From contig NC_016112.1 of the NCBI RefSeq assembly GCF_000968535.2, forward strand, positions 1,302,001 to 1,366,000: a stretch of 64,000 bases of DNA. The letters are read 5' to 3'. The translations under genes were made by a program, and so were the position numbers. The stretch comes from Methylotuvimicrobium alcaliphilum 20Z (GTDB lineage: Bacteria; Pseudomonadota; Gammaproteobacteria; Methylococcales; Methylomonadaceae). The notes beneath the pieces were generated by a model, which saw nothing but the letters and a program-made list of their open reading frames with translations, did no database searches and had not been told where the DNA came from. The first letter of the stretch is position 1. Every line of letters starts with the position of its first letter. Positions 34,169-43,048 of this stretch are shown piece by piece.

Positions 34169-34292
34169 AGGCAAATTTGCCTGAATTTATGGCTAATATC
34201 AAGTTATTAAGGCAAATTGCCTGGTCTGGGTGTTATCAGGGCAAAAGTGCCTGAAAAGATCGTCAATATCAACTTATCGGGCAGATTTGCTT
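34169..34292. promoter_or_regulatory. Four repeated palindromes in the attI/promoter position
   Basis: Between the broken integrase and the first cassette there are four related units: AGGCAAATTTGCCT (34169), AAGGCAAATTGCCT (about 34209), AGGGCAAAAGTGCCT (about 34238) and CGGGCAGATTTGCTT (about 34278). Each is preceded by TTAT. The position fits an attI/cassette promoter zone or an operator cluster. No GTTRRRY crossover box was identified. Confidence 0.45.
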
Positions 34293-34330
34293 AATAATCA
34301 ATAGTTATGCCCCGAGAGGACAATGCCAAG

Positions 34331-34921
34331 ATGTCAGATAGTGATTCGGTAACATTACTTGTCGGCGCAGGTGCTACGGCTGGCGCATTTCTTGGCATCT
34401 TTGTGACGGCATTGCTTTCACGCGCAAGTGCAACATCAACTCTCCGCCAAGATTGGATCAACTCTCTCAGAGCGGTGTTATCCAAATACCTTACTCATGC
34501 CGAGATATTTATTGATGTGCCCGACAAAAACAGCGAAGAAGCCTACAAAGCAAAAATTGCGCTAATCGAGTATGTGCACCAAGCGAAACTCTACCTAAAT
34601 GAGAGCGAGAAGAAATCGGGAGATCTGCTTCAGCTAATGCAAGAGCTACCCAGCAAGTACTCAAAAGTAGAGCATGCGGCCAAGGAGTATCAAAATGAGA
34701 AGCCAAAAATATCATCCTTAATGCAAGATGTCCTAAAAGAAGAGTGGAACAGGGTTCGTGATGGCGAGATATTGTGGAGCATCAATAATTTTTTCAAGCT
34801 TATCCGCTTGCCCAAATGGTTTTACATTTCTCGAATTCGTTTGTTTTGGGTGTGCGTACTGTTAATCGCCTTATATGCGGCTTATAGATTTTGTACTTAT
34901 GGTGTGGTGGTGCAGGCATAA
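34331..34921 (+). CDS. Integron cassette 1: membrane protein with coiled-coil middle
   Basis: 196 aa. One hydrophobic N-terminal helix (VTLLVGAGATAGAFLGIFVT), a long charged helical middle (residues about 35-145), and a C-terminal helix (LFWVCVLLIALYAAYRF). Not recognised. The ATG at 34331 has GAGAGGA upstream at a long spacing; ATG 34307 is possible. The stop codon lies within the attC site that follows, as usual for cassettes. Function unknown. Confidence 0.7.
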   Translation: MSDSDSVTLLVGAGATAGAFLGIFVTALLSRASATSTLRQDWINSLRAVLSKYLTHAEIFIDVPDKNSEEAYKAKIALIEYVHQAKLYLNESEKKSGDLLQLMQELPSKYSKVEHAAKEYQNEKPKISSLMQDVLKEEWNRVRDGEILWSINNFFKLIRLPKWFYISRIRLFWVCVLLIALYAAYRFCTYGVVVQA

Positions 34922-35002
34922 CATGTCGCTCAACCTCGCTCCCTTCGGTCGCTGGACGCTACGCGATAAAGCCGCGCAGCGCCGGTTAGCTCTACGTTAG
35001 GC
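34916..35002 (+). other. attC site 1 (87 bp)
   Basis: Outer boxes GCATAAC and GTTAGGC (near-complementary). Inner boxes GCTCAACC and GGTTAGC pair with one extra base on the 5' side, the extrahelical-base pattern of folded attC hairpins. The central part has CGCTCCCTTCGG and further GC-rich arms. The stop of cassette 1 is inside the first box. Confidence 0.85.
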
Positions 35003-35029
35003 TTTCATATAAACTTAATCTTTAATCGA

Positions 35030-35806
35030 ATGAATAACTTTGATCCTTATGACGCATTGGTACCAATTTTTCGTAAAACAACCATCCCAAAAGGTACAAA
35101 ACAGATTGCATCATCAGTATTCATTAAGAATGACATGGGATATTTTTTATTTACAGCCGCGCATGTTACTGATGATCTAAATATTGGAAAACTATTAATT
35201 CCAGTGGATGGTAATTTATATGAAATTCACGGCTATCTTGCACATATAGACTTGCCTCCAGAAATTAAAAGGAGTGAAGATGATATTGATTTTGCATATT
35301 TCAAGTTATCTACCCCTTTTGCAAAAGAATTAATCCGTACTTTCAAACCAATAACAGGAAATCACTGTGACATAATAACTAGCTCATTAAGTTTGAAAGT
35401 ATGTTCAGTAGCAGGTTATCCCGCAAGCAAAAGCAATAAGAAGAATAATATTCATAGTTCTGAAATATTTGCTTTTACTGGTGTTGCTGCCTTACAAGAG
35501 ACCTATCAATCCTTAGAGCTCTCTCATTCATCAAATATTGTTCTTCATTTTGATAGAAAAAAAGCTGTCGATCCTGAAAATGGGAAACCATTTCCAACAC
35601 CAGGGTTAAAAGGTGTTAGTGGAGGGGGGATATTTTCTTGGCCAGACAAATTAGAAAGGATGCCACCAGATTGGTCAGAAAGAAAGCTAATCGGCATTTT
35701 TCATACTTACAAAGAAAGAGAAGGCTTAGTAATTGGCACAACTTTAATTCCATTTCTTTCAGGCTTAACTTTAGGGCATATGAAAAACTTTGGCGGGTAT
35801 TTTTAA
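35030..35806 (+). CDS. Integron cassette 2: trypsin-like serine protease
   Basis: 258 aa. A trypsin-fold triad is visible: His in FLFTAAHVTDD (about residue 45), Asp in SEDDIDFAYFKLS (about 85), Ser in GLKGVSGGGIFSW (about 198). No signal peptide, so it is probably cytosolic. Coding is AT-rich compared with the host core, which fits a foreign cassette. Intracellular trypsin-like proteins occur in bacterial defence contexts, but this one is not assigned to a known system. Confidence 0.75.
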   Translation: MNNFDPYDALVPIFRKTTIPKGTKQIASSVFIKNDMGYFLFTAAHVTDDLNIGKLLIPVDGNLYEIHGYLAHIDLPPEIKRSEDDIDFAYFKLSTPFAKELIRTFKPITGNHCDIITSSLSLKVCSVAGYPASKSNKKNNIHSSEIFAFTGVAALQETYQSLELSHSSNIVLHFDRKKAVDPENGKPFPTPGLKGVSGGGIFSWPDKLERMPPDWSERKLIGIFHTYKEREGLVIGTTLIPFLSGLTLGHMKNFGGYF

Positions 35807-35821
35807 ACTAACGAATCATAA

Positions 35822-35881
35822 GCCTAACCCGACGTTCCAGCCGACTCCGCTAACGCTAAGCGGCTGAGCTTTGCGTTAGGC
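35822..35881 (+). other. attC site 2 (60 bp)
   Basis: Outer boxes GCCTAAC and GTTAGGC are perfectly complementary. Inner CCAGCCG and CGGCTGAG arms pair around a short loop containing GCTAACGCTAAG. Length and layout are classical. It lies 15 bp after the protease stop. Confidence 0.92.
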
Positions 35882-35934
35882 TTGTACTCTGGTCTTTTTG
35901 CCCCTATCAATTCTGGTTGTTTTTATGGTAACGA

Positions 35935-38166
35935 ATGATTACTGACTTCAAAAAAATTGATTTACTATCTCCCTCCGACTTTGAAATTTTCGTGCGTGAT
36001 GTTTTTGTTGCTGCTGGCTGGAGTGATGCCATCATCACTAAAGTAGGGCAAGAATTTCAACATGGTGATGGCGGCGTTGATATTTTTGCCTACAAAGCCA
36101 AACGTAAATTTGCTATCGAAGTTAAACAAAGGACAGTAGGGATAACCGTTGATATAAAAGCCCTAAATCAATTGGTGACTGGTGCAAAACTTGCGAATGT
36201 CACCAATATGATTTTAGTAACAAACTCTTATTTTACATCGGAAGTAAAGGTTCGGGCGCTAAGGCTGGGAGTCGAATTAATTGATCGTGATTCCCTACAA
36301 AATCTTTGGATCGAAAAGCATTCTGAAATTGGGCGGGAAATTAAACCAAGAACATATCAAGAAACAGTTATTAACGATAGTGTGGCACGTTTTAATAATG
36401 GTAAAAATCGCTTGCTCATCGAAATGGCAACTGGCCTGGGAAAAACATATACCGTCGCCCATTTGGTCAAACGACTATTGCAGCAAGGCAAAGTTAAGCG
36501 CGTATTATTTTTAGCCCATCAAGTTGAAATTTTATTGCAATCCGTTACCGCGTTTAAAAACGTGTTGGGTATTGGCACTTATTCATTTTCTGCTTGCTTT
36601 GGTGGTGCCAATCCAGAAGATACCGATTTTGTGTTTGGCAGTTTCGACACCCTGTTTAGCAAAATAGCTGGACTGGAAAAAGAAACGTTTGACGTAGTGA
36701 TTGTTGACGAAGCTCATCATACACCCGCCAGAACTTACGCCACGGTTGTTGATCATTTTCATCCGAAATTGTTGGTAGGCCTTACCGCAACACCTTTTCG
36801 TGAAGACAACAAAGATGTTCTAGCTTTTTTTGGTGGATCCGAGGGGCATGTCGGCAAATATGATTTGGCGTGGGCATTACGTCATAACAAACTGGCATTC
36901 CCAAAATATCTAGTATTACTTGATGACTTGGATCAATCCCGCATAGATCAGCTCGATATGGGCATGTCGATTAGCGACTTAGACCAACGGCTTTTCCTGC
37001 ATAAAAAAGACGAAGAAGTTGTCCGCATTATAGAGAAAACCGTACAAGACAAACAAATTCAAAATCTTAAAGGTATTGTGTTTTGCCGTAGTATCAATCA
37101 TATAAACTACCTCATTCAATTTTTCCCTGCGGGTAGTGCGACTTTCGTCCATTCAAAAATGACGGATCAACAGCGCTGGCAAAACATTCGTGATTTTCGC
37201 GAAGGCAGTTATCGTTATATTTTAGTACGTGATTTGTTTAATGAAGGCGTGGATATTCCAGAAACTAATCTACTGGTTTTTATGCGTTATACAGGGTCAC
37301 ATACAGTTTGGTTGCAACAGCTAGGCAGAGGTCTACGCAAAACGCCGAACAAAGACTATGTTCATGTGTTAGATTTTGTTGGCTCATTAGAACGCTTGAA
37401 TGAAGTGCATCAACTAACTAAAAGGGTAAATAGCATCCTTGTTGAAACGGAGAATTGGGAACCAGCTCCACGCGATACAAAAAAAACAGTACATAATTCA
37501 TCGTTAGAAGTGAATTACAGTCAATCCGCCGCACAAGTTTTGCAACTGATAGAAGAATTGCAATATCGGCTAAAATCTAGGATGCAAGCCATTGAGGTAT
37601 TGCGAGGATATTACGAGGATTACAACAATATCCCTGCGCTGAATGAAGTAGAAAGCGTTCTGACTGACATTACTGCCGACCAAATTGCTACACACTTTGA
37701 CTCGTATTTTGGTTATTTGGAAGCAGCATTAACAGGACAGTACGATCAAAGTTTTTTTCGTAACTTATGCTTGGATTATGCCTTGCAGTTTTATCAAGAA
37801 AATAATATTTGTCCAACTTTTAGGGCTATCAGCTTAGCTAATCAATATAACGGTTTATTGGCTTGTTCTGAACTAGAGGTTAAGTTTTTACTTGGCAATG
37901 AAAGTGAATTAGAAAGTTATTTGATAAGCAAAAATAAATCGGTTGAAACAATCCATCAAGTTATTACAGAACCCATTGGAAATGCGGCACCTTCTAATAC
38001 AAAGGCTTTCGATATAAACGAAGAATCGTTGCTCATTGATAAATATTCAGGCCTTATTAAAACACGGCACGATTTATTAACACTTTCCTCCGAAGACAGG
38101 GCGGAAATTAAAAAAGTGTTTAACTCAGAATTTCGCTTTTTCCATTGTTTACAGAACAAAAAATAA
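35935..38166 (+). CDS. Integron cassette 3, gene 1: Mrr-type nuclease/SF2 helicase
   Basis: 743 aa. Residues about 1-120 are an Mrr-like PD-(D/E)XK nuclease: GDGGVDIFAYKAKRKFAIEV then KQR, with the Asp, Glu, Lys catalytic set. Helicase motifs follow: MATGLGKTYTVAHL (about 163), VIVDEAHHTPARTYA (DEAH, about 258), GLTATPFRED, FNEGVDIPE and LQQLGRGLRKT (about 463). A C-terminal helical region of about 230 aa has no clear family. The architecture recalls type III or Mrr-like restriction proteins, but no modification methylase is next to it. Strongly AT-rich. The second gene starts 2 bp after its stop. Confidence 0.82.
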   Translation: MITDFKKIDLLSPSDFEIFVRDVFVAAGWSDAIITKVGQEFQHGDGGVDIFAYKAKRKFAIEVKQRTVGITVDIKALNQLVTGAKLANVTNMILVTNSYFTSEVKVRALRLGVELIDRDSLQNLWIEKHSEIGREIKPRTYQETVINDSVARFNNGKNRLLIEMATGLGKTYTVAHLVKRLLQQGKVKRVLFLAHQVEILLQSVTAFKNVLGIGTYSFSACFGGANPEDTDFVFGSFDTLFSKIAGLEKETFDVVIVDEAHHTPARTYATVVDHFHPKLLVGLTATPFREDNKDVLAFFGGSEGHVGKYDLAWALRHNKLAFPKYLVLLDDLDQSRIDQLDMGMSISDLDQRLFLHKKDEEVVRIIEKTVQDKQIQNLKGIVFCRSINHINYLIQFFPAGSATFVHSKMTDQQRWQNIRDFREGSYRYILVRDLFNEGVDIPETNLLVFMRYTGSHTVWLQQLGRGLRKTPNKDYVHVLDFVGSLERLNEVHQLTKRVNSILVETENWEPAPRDTKKTVHNSSLEVNYSQSAAQVLQLIEELQYRLKSRMQAIEVLRGYYEDYNNIPALNEVESVLTDITADQIATHFDSYFGYLEAALTGQYDQSFFRNLCLDYALQFYQENNICPTFRAISLANQYNGLLACSELEVKFLLGNESELESYLISKNKSVETIHQVITEPIGNAAPSNTKAFDINEESLLIDKYSGLIKTRHDLLTLSSEDRAEIKKVFNSEFRFFHCLQNKK

Positions 38167-38168
38167 TT

Positions 38169-40358
38169 ATGGATAGCTCTATGGCTGACAATGCCGAACC
38201 TGTTTTTATAGATGATGTTTTTGCATCACCTAATAGTAGCTACGATGTTGAAACCCCAATATATGAGCTTGCTTTATCGCCAAAATACCAAAAGCTTATA
38301 AAAAGAATTTCGTCGGTAATTAACCATGTTAAAACGGTTCAGAACATAATTGATATTGATGTTGCTGATTTTTCAAAACTACCTGGCGTAGGTAAATTGT
38401 ACGTTGAATTGTTGATGAATTTACAAAATGCGCTTTCCCCAGCAAAAACAGATCAGTTTGAGTATAAAAAAGCAACCGTAAAAATCGAATTACCAAGCAA
38501 AAATATTCTTTCAAAACTTTATGTAAATTATGGCTTTTTAACTGAAGTAGAAACTAAGCAATTAAAAAAGTTAGAGAAGTATTATGAAGGAAAAATTGAT
38601 ATCCGCAACGTAAACGAGTTATTAAATCTTGACACAGTTAATTTAGCAAAACAGGCAGGATTCGGTGCTTTATTTCTAACAGCCATAAATGATTTGCAAG
38701 AAAAGATAACAAGCGAGCTTGTAGCATTACCCGAAAACATAGTTGGCCACACTATAAAACAAAGGTGTTTTTTTGTTTCGAGTGAAATAGTGTTTATCGA
38801 GTTTGCTGAAATAGATAATATTTTGATAGAGGACATTGAAGGCTATTTGTGGGCACAAGATGAATTAAAAATGGATGTTGCCCTATCACGTTGGGGATTT
38901 AATCAACAACATGAAACCCTTGAAGAAGTTGGGAACCGTTATAGCTTAACAAGAGAACGAATACGACAATATGAAAAATCCATCAACACTAATTTAACTT
39001 TAAATTTTAGGATACAACCCAAAGTTTTATGGGCAAACATCCGTGAAAAAATGACCGATGATTTATCGGTTTTGTTACCCAATCTGGCTAATTGTTTCGC
39101 AATAGATAAATTATTCTACGAATTTATAGAAATTTGTTGCCAAGTTAAAAGCGGTAGTATCCGTGAAATAATGATGCCAGAAATCAGCAGTAAAATCCTT
39201 AACCCTATTTTTTGCGCGAATCCATCACCAGTCGCAAAAGAAATAATTGTTAATGATCTGATGTCAAATTATGGTTACAGTAAAGCGGCAGCAATTCATG
39301 GCATTAAGCAACTAGGAAAATTCGATAAAATCGAAATATCTGAGCAGGGTATTTCCCCTAAAAAACTAAGTAGAGCAGAAGCAGTTGCTCATGCCTTAAC
39401 TTTTCATCCCGCAGGATTGCCTTGGAAAGATATCGCTAGGATAGTAAATATAAAAGGCTTTTCATTAACTCAAATGGATGAAACAAGATCAACTCATGGA
39501 TTCAATGATTCTGAATATATTTATTTATGCGCGAAAGGAACTTTTAGAAATTTAATATACCTTGATATTGAGCAGTTTGATATTCCAAAAATCATGCAGA
39601 ACTTGCTTGATTATATGAAACTTCATGAGATGAACGCCCTACATTTACACGATTATTACTACCGAAGCAAAGGTAGTCGAAGTGAAATTGAATACTTTAC
39701 ATTACGCCATCTTGTCAGGGAATATGGCGAAGAATATGGGCTTTATTTTAATGGCAAATCAAATGTAGATTCCGTAAGTCTAAATCCAGATTTAAAACCT
39801 ATTACCCAAGCTGATGTTATTATAAAGGTGCTTAATGAATCAAAAACTGCGCTAACTAAACAAGAAATAGCTGAACGACTGAGGAGCAAAAGCATAAATC
39901 ATGCTGCTTTTTATATCAACAACTTAATGGAAGAAGGTAAGATAGTACGCGTTGATAAAATGGTTTACACCACCCCTGAAAAAGCCTTTAAAGATTTGGA
40001 CATCAAAGCTATTATGCAGGTTATCAAAGATATTATGGGCATCTCCGATATTATTGTTGAAGCCGATGTTTTTCGAGAATACGTGAATATGGTACTCAAT
40101 TTAAGTTATTCAAAATATATCTATGCTGCATTAGTCAAAACGCAAATTAAGGAATTGTCTTGGTATCGCAACGGCAATTTATTTAGTAAAACAGCTATAC
40201 CATATAACAGCTTAATTGATATGTGCAAAAAACTCTGTGACCTAGAGTTATCAAACAGCCAAAACGTTAAAATCATTCAAAAAGCCGTATGGCTTACTGA
40301 CACCGTAGCAATTGATGCAATTCAGCAGTGGAAATGGCAGATGAATATAATTCGGTAA
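38169..40358 (+). CDS. Integron cassette 3, gene 2: large protein with sigma-70 region-4-like HTH
   Basis: 729 aa from ATG 38169. Residues about 236-272 contain TLEEVGNRYSLTRERIRQYE, which closely follows the region-4 HTH of sigma factors. Earlier parts (about 66-85, SKLPGVGKLYVELL; about 156-175, AKQAGFGALFLTAINDL) look like helix-hairpin-helix or alpha-CTD-like units. Near residue 560-610 is a winged-helix-like TKQEIAERLRSKSINHAAFY. No catalytic motif was seen. Coupled to the nuclease/helicase gene, so it may recognise DNA or RNA polymerase and steer that partner. Function not known. Confidence 0.7.
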   Translation: MDSSMADNAEPVFIDDVFASPNSSYDVETPIYELALSPKYQKLIKRISSVINHVKTVQNIIDIDVADFSKLPGVGKLYVELLMNLQNALSPAKTDQFEYKKATVKIELPSKNILSKLYVNYGFLTEVETKQLKKLEKYYEGKIDIRNVNELLNLDTVNLAKQAGFGALFLTAINDLQEKITSELVALPENIVGHTIKQRCFFVSSEIVFIEFAEIDNILIEDIEGYLWAQDELKMDVALSRWGFNQQHETLEEVGNRYSLTRERIRQYEKSINTNLTLNFRIQPKVLWANIREKMTDDLSVLLPNLANCFAIDKLFYEFIEICCQVKSGSIREIMMPEISSKILNPIFCANPSPVAKEIIVNDLMSNYGYSKAAAIHGIKQLGKFDKIEISEQGISPKKLSRAEAVAHALTFHPAGLPWKDIARIVNIKGFSLTQMDETRSTHGFNDSEYIYLCAKGTFRNLIYLDIEQFDIPKIMQNLLDYMKLHEMNALHLHDYYYRSKGSRSEIEYFTLRHLVREYGEEYGLYFNGKSNVDSVSLNPDLKPITQADVIIKVLNESKTALTKQEIAERLRSKSINHAAFYINNLMEEGKIVRVDKMVYTTPEKAFKDLDIKAIMQVIKDIMGISDIIVEADVFREYVNMVLNLSYSKYIYAALVKTQIKELSWYRNGNLFSKTAIPYNSLIDMCKKLCDLELSNSQNVKIIQKAVWLTDTVAIDAIQQWKWQMNIIR

Positions 40359-40460
40359 GAAGTAATTAATAGAGCGTAATAACGCCAGCGTATTACGCCG
40401 AATGTTTACATAATTTCCAAGCCAACGAGCAGCAAACGAGCAGGGTCAAACGAGCAGGGT
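40359..40460. other. Gap after the cassette array; no third attC
   Basis: A hairpin with arms GCGTAATA and TATTACGC (40374-40398) follows the cassette 3 stop and may end transcription. No attC is visible here, so the array appears cut off. Short GAGCAGGGTCA repeats lead into a duplicated segment. Confidence 0.5.
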
Positions 40461-41093
40461 CAGGTCTATACTTTATGCTAAATTCTCAGGTTAGGGCTTC
40501 CAAGTAAATAAAAGCTAGGATCAAAATAACGAAACCGTTTCTAGCCTAAAGATCAAGTCATTAAACACAAGCACATAAAGGATTGCGGTTGCAGGACAAA
40601 CAAAGGGAAGCATCCCGGAATAACTGGGGTAAGAATATGAACCCCTAGTTATTTATCAAATGATGATCGAATGAAAGTAGAGCGGCATTTGGTTTCGGTG
40701 CAAGTTCGATATGCTCAATTGAACGAGGCGCTTAGGCGATCAAAAGTCGAAAGTTGGCAACAGCAGTTTTTCTCGTTGGAAAATATAGATGCTCTAACGA
40801 AATTCGAGACTGAAAAATTGATAAAAGCAATAAATAGCCCGCCCGTCGAGCTGAAAAAAGCAGAGCGGCAGTCGCTGCAATTAATGGAGAACAAGCTAAT
40901 ATCGCATATTGATCAGATGAGCATGGATGACATTTTGAATCGTATAGAGAGGCTTCCTGTAATGATTCAACGACAACTATACGATGCGCTTTCTGAACGA
41001 TTGGTTTTTGATAATTGATAAAGGTGTAATTTAGGGAGAAACAGGTAGTATTAAGCTTCTTGGATTCATAACCATGGCTGGTACTAGCGCAGA
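40461..41093 (+). repeat. Segmental direct repeat, copy 1 (about 0.63 kb)
   Basis: From CAGGTCTATACTTTATGC to GGTACTAGCGCAGA this segment is repeated at 42560-45063, which includes 200 bp of leader sequence and the 115-aa gene. The second copy is enlarged by the family C MITE and IS1182 insertions. The two copies bracket a cassette-like gene and a HEPN/MNT pair. Confidence 0.85.
40671..41018 (+). CDS. Unrecognised 115-aa protein (intact copy)
   Basis: Acidic/basic helical protein (RYAQLNEALRRSKVESWQQQ; MSMDDILNRIERLPVMIQR). No family recognised and no catalytic motif. It has an interrupted, frameshifted duplicate at 42770-44984, which argues that it is a real gene in a duplicated segment. 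The long shared leader before it (about 200 bp) may carry its promoter. Confidence 0.6.
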   Translation: MKVERHLVSVQVRYAQLNEALRRSKVESWQQQFFSLENIDALTKFETEKLIKAINSPPVELKKAERQSLQLMENKLISHIDQMSMDDILNRIERLPVMIQRQLYDALSERLVFDN

Positions 41094-41284
41094 GTAAGTA
41101 TTCAGACCCCGTTGGCAAATTACCGCAATCCAGGCGTATTGTTGGCATCCCCCCTTTGAAAAAGGGGGGATTGAGGGAGGTTATTTAAAAAATCTCCCCT
41201 AGCTCCTCGGCAACTGCTCCTGCGTTGCCCTACCTCCTGCATCCGTACAGTCGTCTTTTTCAAAGAGGGGGACTGAATACTTAC
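41094..41284. repeat. Inverted-repeat element related to family C ends
   Basis: Ends GTAAGTATTCAGACC and GGGACTGAATACTTAC are near-complementary and resemble the GTAACTATTCAGTCC end of family C. The interior has CCCCCTTTGAAAAAGGGGGG hairpins. No matching flanking duplication. The stretch after it leads directly to the next gene. Confidence 0.6.
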
Positions 41285-41302
41285 CTCTGAATTGGACATG
41301 AC

Positions 41303-41806
41303 ATGACTGAAAAAAGAAGTGATTTTGAGGTTGCACTGCAAATGCGTGAGTTTGAGATTACTCAACTCGCTCAACGAAACAATTTTTTTATGATATTTCA
41401 AGGGGTGTTGCTTGCTGGGGTTATTCAGTCCGCCCACTCAATACCCGTGGTAAGTTTTTTAGGTTGTGTCGCAGGCTTTTCCATTTCGTTATTTCAAGTT
41501 GGTATGGCTTCTGGTGCAAAGTATTGGCAGGAGTATTGGGAGGCCAAGCTCTCTGAATTTGAACCCAATTTATTTCACGAAGACGATTGCAGGTACAACA
41601 ACACCGTAAAGGGGCGGCTCAGCAAGCGAGGAATCAGCGGTAGAATTGAAAGCTTAATCATGCGCCGCTATTCAGTTAGTCGCATACCTATTTGGGTTGG
41701 TATCACGTTTGCGGCCATTTGGTTTCTTTTAGTTTTGTGTACCCTTCGTGGCTACTCGCCTCTAGGCATTCCGTCTTTTATCGTGGGCTTTAATTGCCAT
41801 GCCTAA
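41303..41806 (+). CDS. RipA-like/SLATT-like membrane protein, probable stray cassette
   Basis: 167 aa. A hydrophobic pair (about residues 28-60, FFMIFQGVLLAGVIQ and FLGCVAGFSISLFQVGM), a WQEYWEAKLSEFE motif, and a C-terminal helix (VGITFAAIWFLLVLCTL). The W-x-x-Y-W-E-x-x-L motif recalls RipA-type octameric membrane proteins seen in accessory DNA. The stop lies inside GCCTAAC, the first box of an attC, so the gene resembles an integron cassette whose site lost its second half. Confidence 0.6.
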   Translation: MTEKRSDFEVALQMREFEITQLAQRNNFFMIFQGVLLAGVIQSAHSIPVVSFLGCVAGFSISLFQVGMASGAKYWQEYWEAKLSEFEPNLFHEDDCRYNNTVKGRLSKRGISGRIESLIMRRYSVSRIPIWVGITFAAIWFLLVLCTLRGYSPLGIPSFIVGFNCHA

Positions 41807-41807
41807 C
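41801..41807 (+). other. Half attC box (GCCTAAC) at the gene end
   Basis: GCCTAAC overlaps the stop codon, as in cassettes 1 and 2, but no GTTAGGC follows within 150 bp. Consistent with a damaged attC; short enough to occur by chance. Confidence 0.35.
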
Positions 41808-41858
41808 GCTGTAAGATGGTTTTGCACCAGCAAACCGTCATAACCAAGAGGGTATAAC

Positions 41859-42152
41859 TTGACTGTATTATATGAAATGTTACAGCAGCAAAAAGCCAGT
41901 ATTCTGGAAATTGCTAAGCATTACCACGCAACCAACATCCGCGTGTTTGGCTCCGTGGTGCGCGGCGAAGAGCGCGATGACAGCGACATTGATTTATTGG
42001 TCGATTTTCTGCCTGGCTCAACTCTATTGGATCAGGTTGGCCTGATTGATGCGCTATCGACGACACTGGGCCGCAAGGTCGATATAGTCAGCGAGCGCGC
42101 ATTGAACAAATACTTACGCCAGCGGGTTTTGCAAGAAGCTGTAGCGTTATGA
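41859..42152 (+). CDS. MNT nucleotidyltransferase antitoxin
   Basis: 97 aa. IRVFGSVVRGEERDDSDIDL holds the GS-x-DxD motif and GRKVDIVSE the third acidic strand. Members (MntA-type) add AMP to the partner HEPN toxin. TTG start with AGAGGG upstream. Its stop overlaps the HEPN gene (ATGA). Confidence 0.85.
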   Translation: MTVLYEMLQQQKASILEIAKHYHATNIRVFGSVVRGEERDDSDIDLLVDFLPGSTLLDQVGLIDALSTTLGRKVDIVSERALNKYLRQRVLQEAVAL

Positions 42153-42493
42153 AAGATCGATATATCTTCATTGCTGCGGCATTGGAAAGCATCGAGTTAA
42201 TTCAGTCTTATATCGAAGGCTACGATTTAACTGGGTTTTTGGCCGATAGAAAAACTCAGGATGCAGTGATTCGCAATCTGGAAATCATCGGCCAAGCGCT
42301 TAAGGACTTTGGTATTGAAACCTTGTTGGCGGAACAACCTAATATGCCTTGGCGAGAAATTGCCGGTATGCGCAATGTTTTAGCACATGAGTATTTGGGC
42401 GTTGATTCTGTGATGGTCTGGGAAACAGTGCAAACCCATCTCGATACATTGCAACAAGCACTCGAAACAATAATGGAACAACCAAACCTATAA
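42149..42493 (+). CDS. HEPN (DUF86) toxin
   Basis: 114 aa helical HEPN domain. The RNase motif R-x4-H is seen in GMRNVLAHEYLGVD (about residue 75). It overlaps the MNT gene start-to-stop and forms a HepT/MntA-type toxin-antitoxin pair. The toxin is an RNase silenced by AMPylation. Confidence 0.87.
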   Translation: MKDRYIFIAAALESIELIQSYIEGYDLTGFLADRKTQDAVIRNLEIIGQALKDFGIETLLAEQPNMPWREIAGMRNVLAHEYLGVDSVMVWETVQTHLDTLQQALETIMEQPNL

Positions 42494-43048
42494 GCTAAGC
42501 GCATACAGTAGATTTTATTACGCAGGATAATTGAGGCAGAATGGAGCAGGGGAGGGGGCCAGGTCTATATTTTATGCTAAATTCTTAGGTTAGGGTTTCC
42601 AAGTAAATAAAAGGTAGGATCAAAATAGCGAAACCGTTTCTAGCCTGAAAGATCAAGTCATTAAACACAAGCACATAAAGGATTGCGGTTGCAGGACAAA
42701 CAAAGGGAAGCATCCCGGAATAACTGGGTCAGAATATGAACCCCTAGTTATTTATCAAGCGATGATCGAATGAAAGTAGAGCGGAATTGGATTCGGTGCA
42801 AGTTCGATATGCTCAATTAAGCGAGACGCTTAGGCGATCAAAGGTCGAAAGTTGGCAACAGCAGTTTTTTTCGTTGGAAAATATAGACGCTCTAACGAAA
42901 TTCGAGACTAAAAAATTTTTGAAAGCAATCAATAACCCACCGGTTGAGTTAAAAGAATCAGAGCGGCAATCGCTGCAATTAATGGAGAACAAGCTAATAT
43001 CGCATATTGATCGTAATTATTCACCCCCCCCTATCGTTCCCACGCTAG

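Noticed and set aside
41094-41284. Fourth family C copy with target duplication
   Set aside because: Only the ends resemble family C; the interior differs and the flanks do not match.
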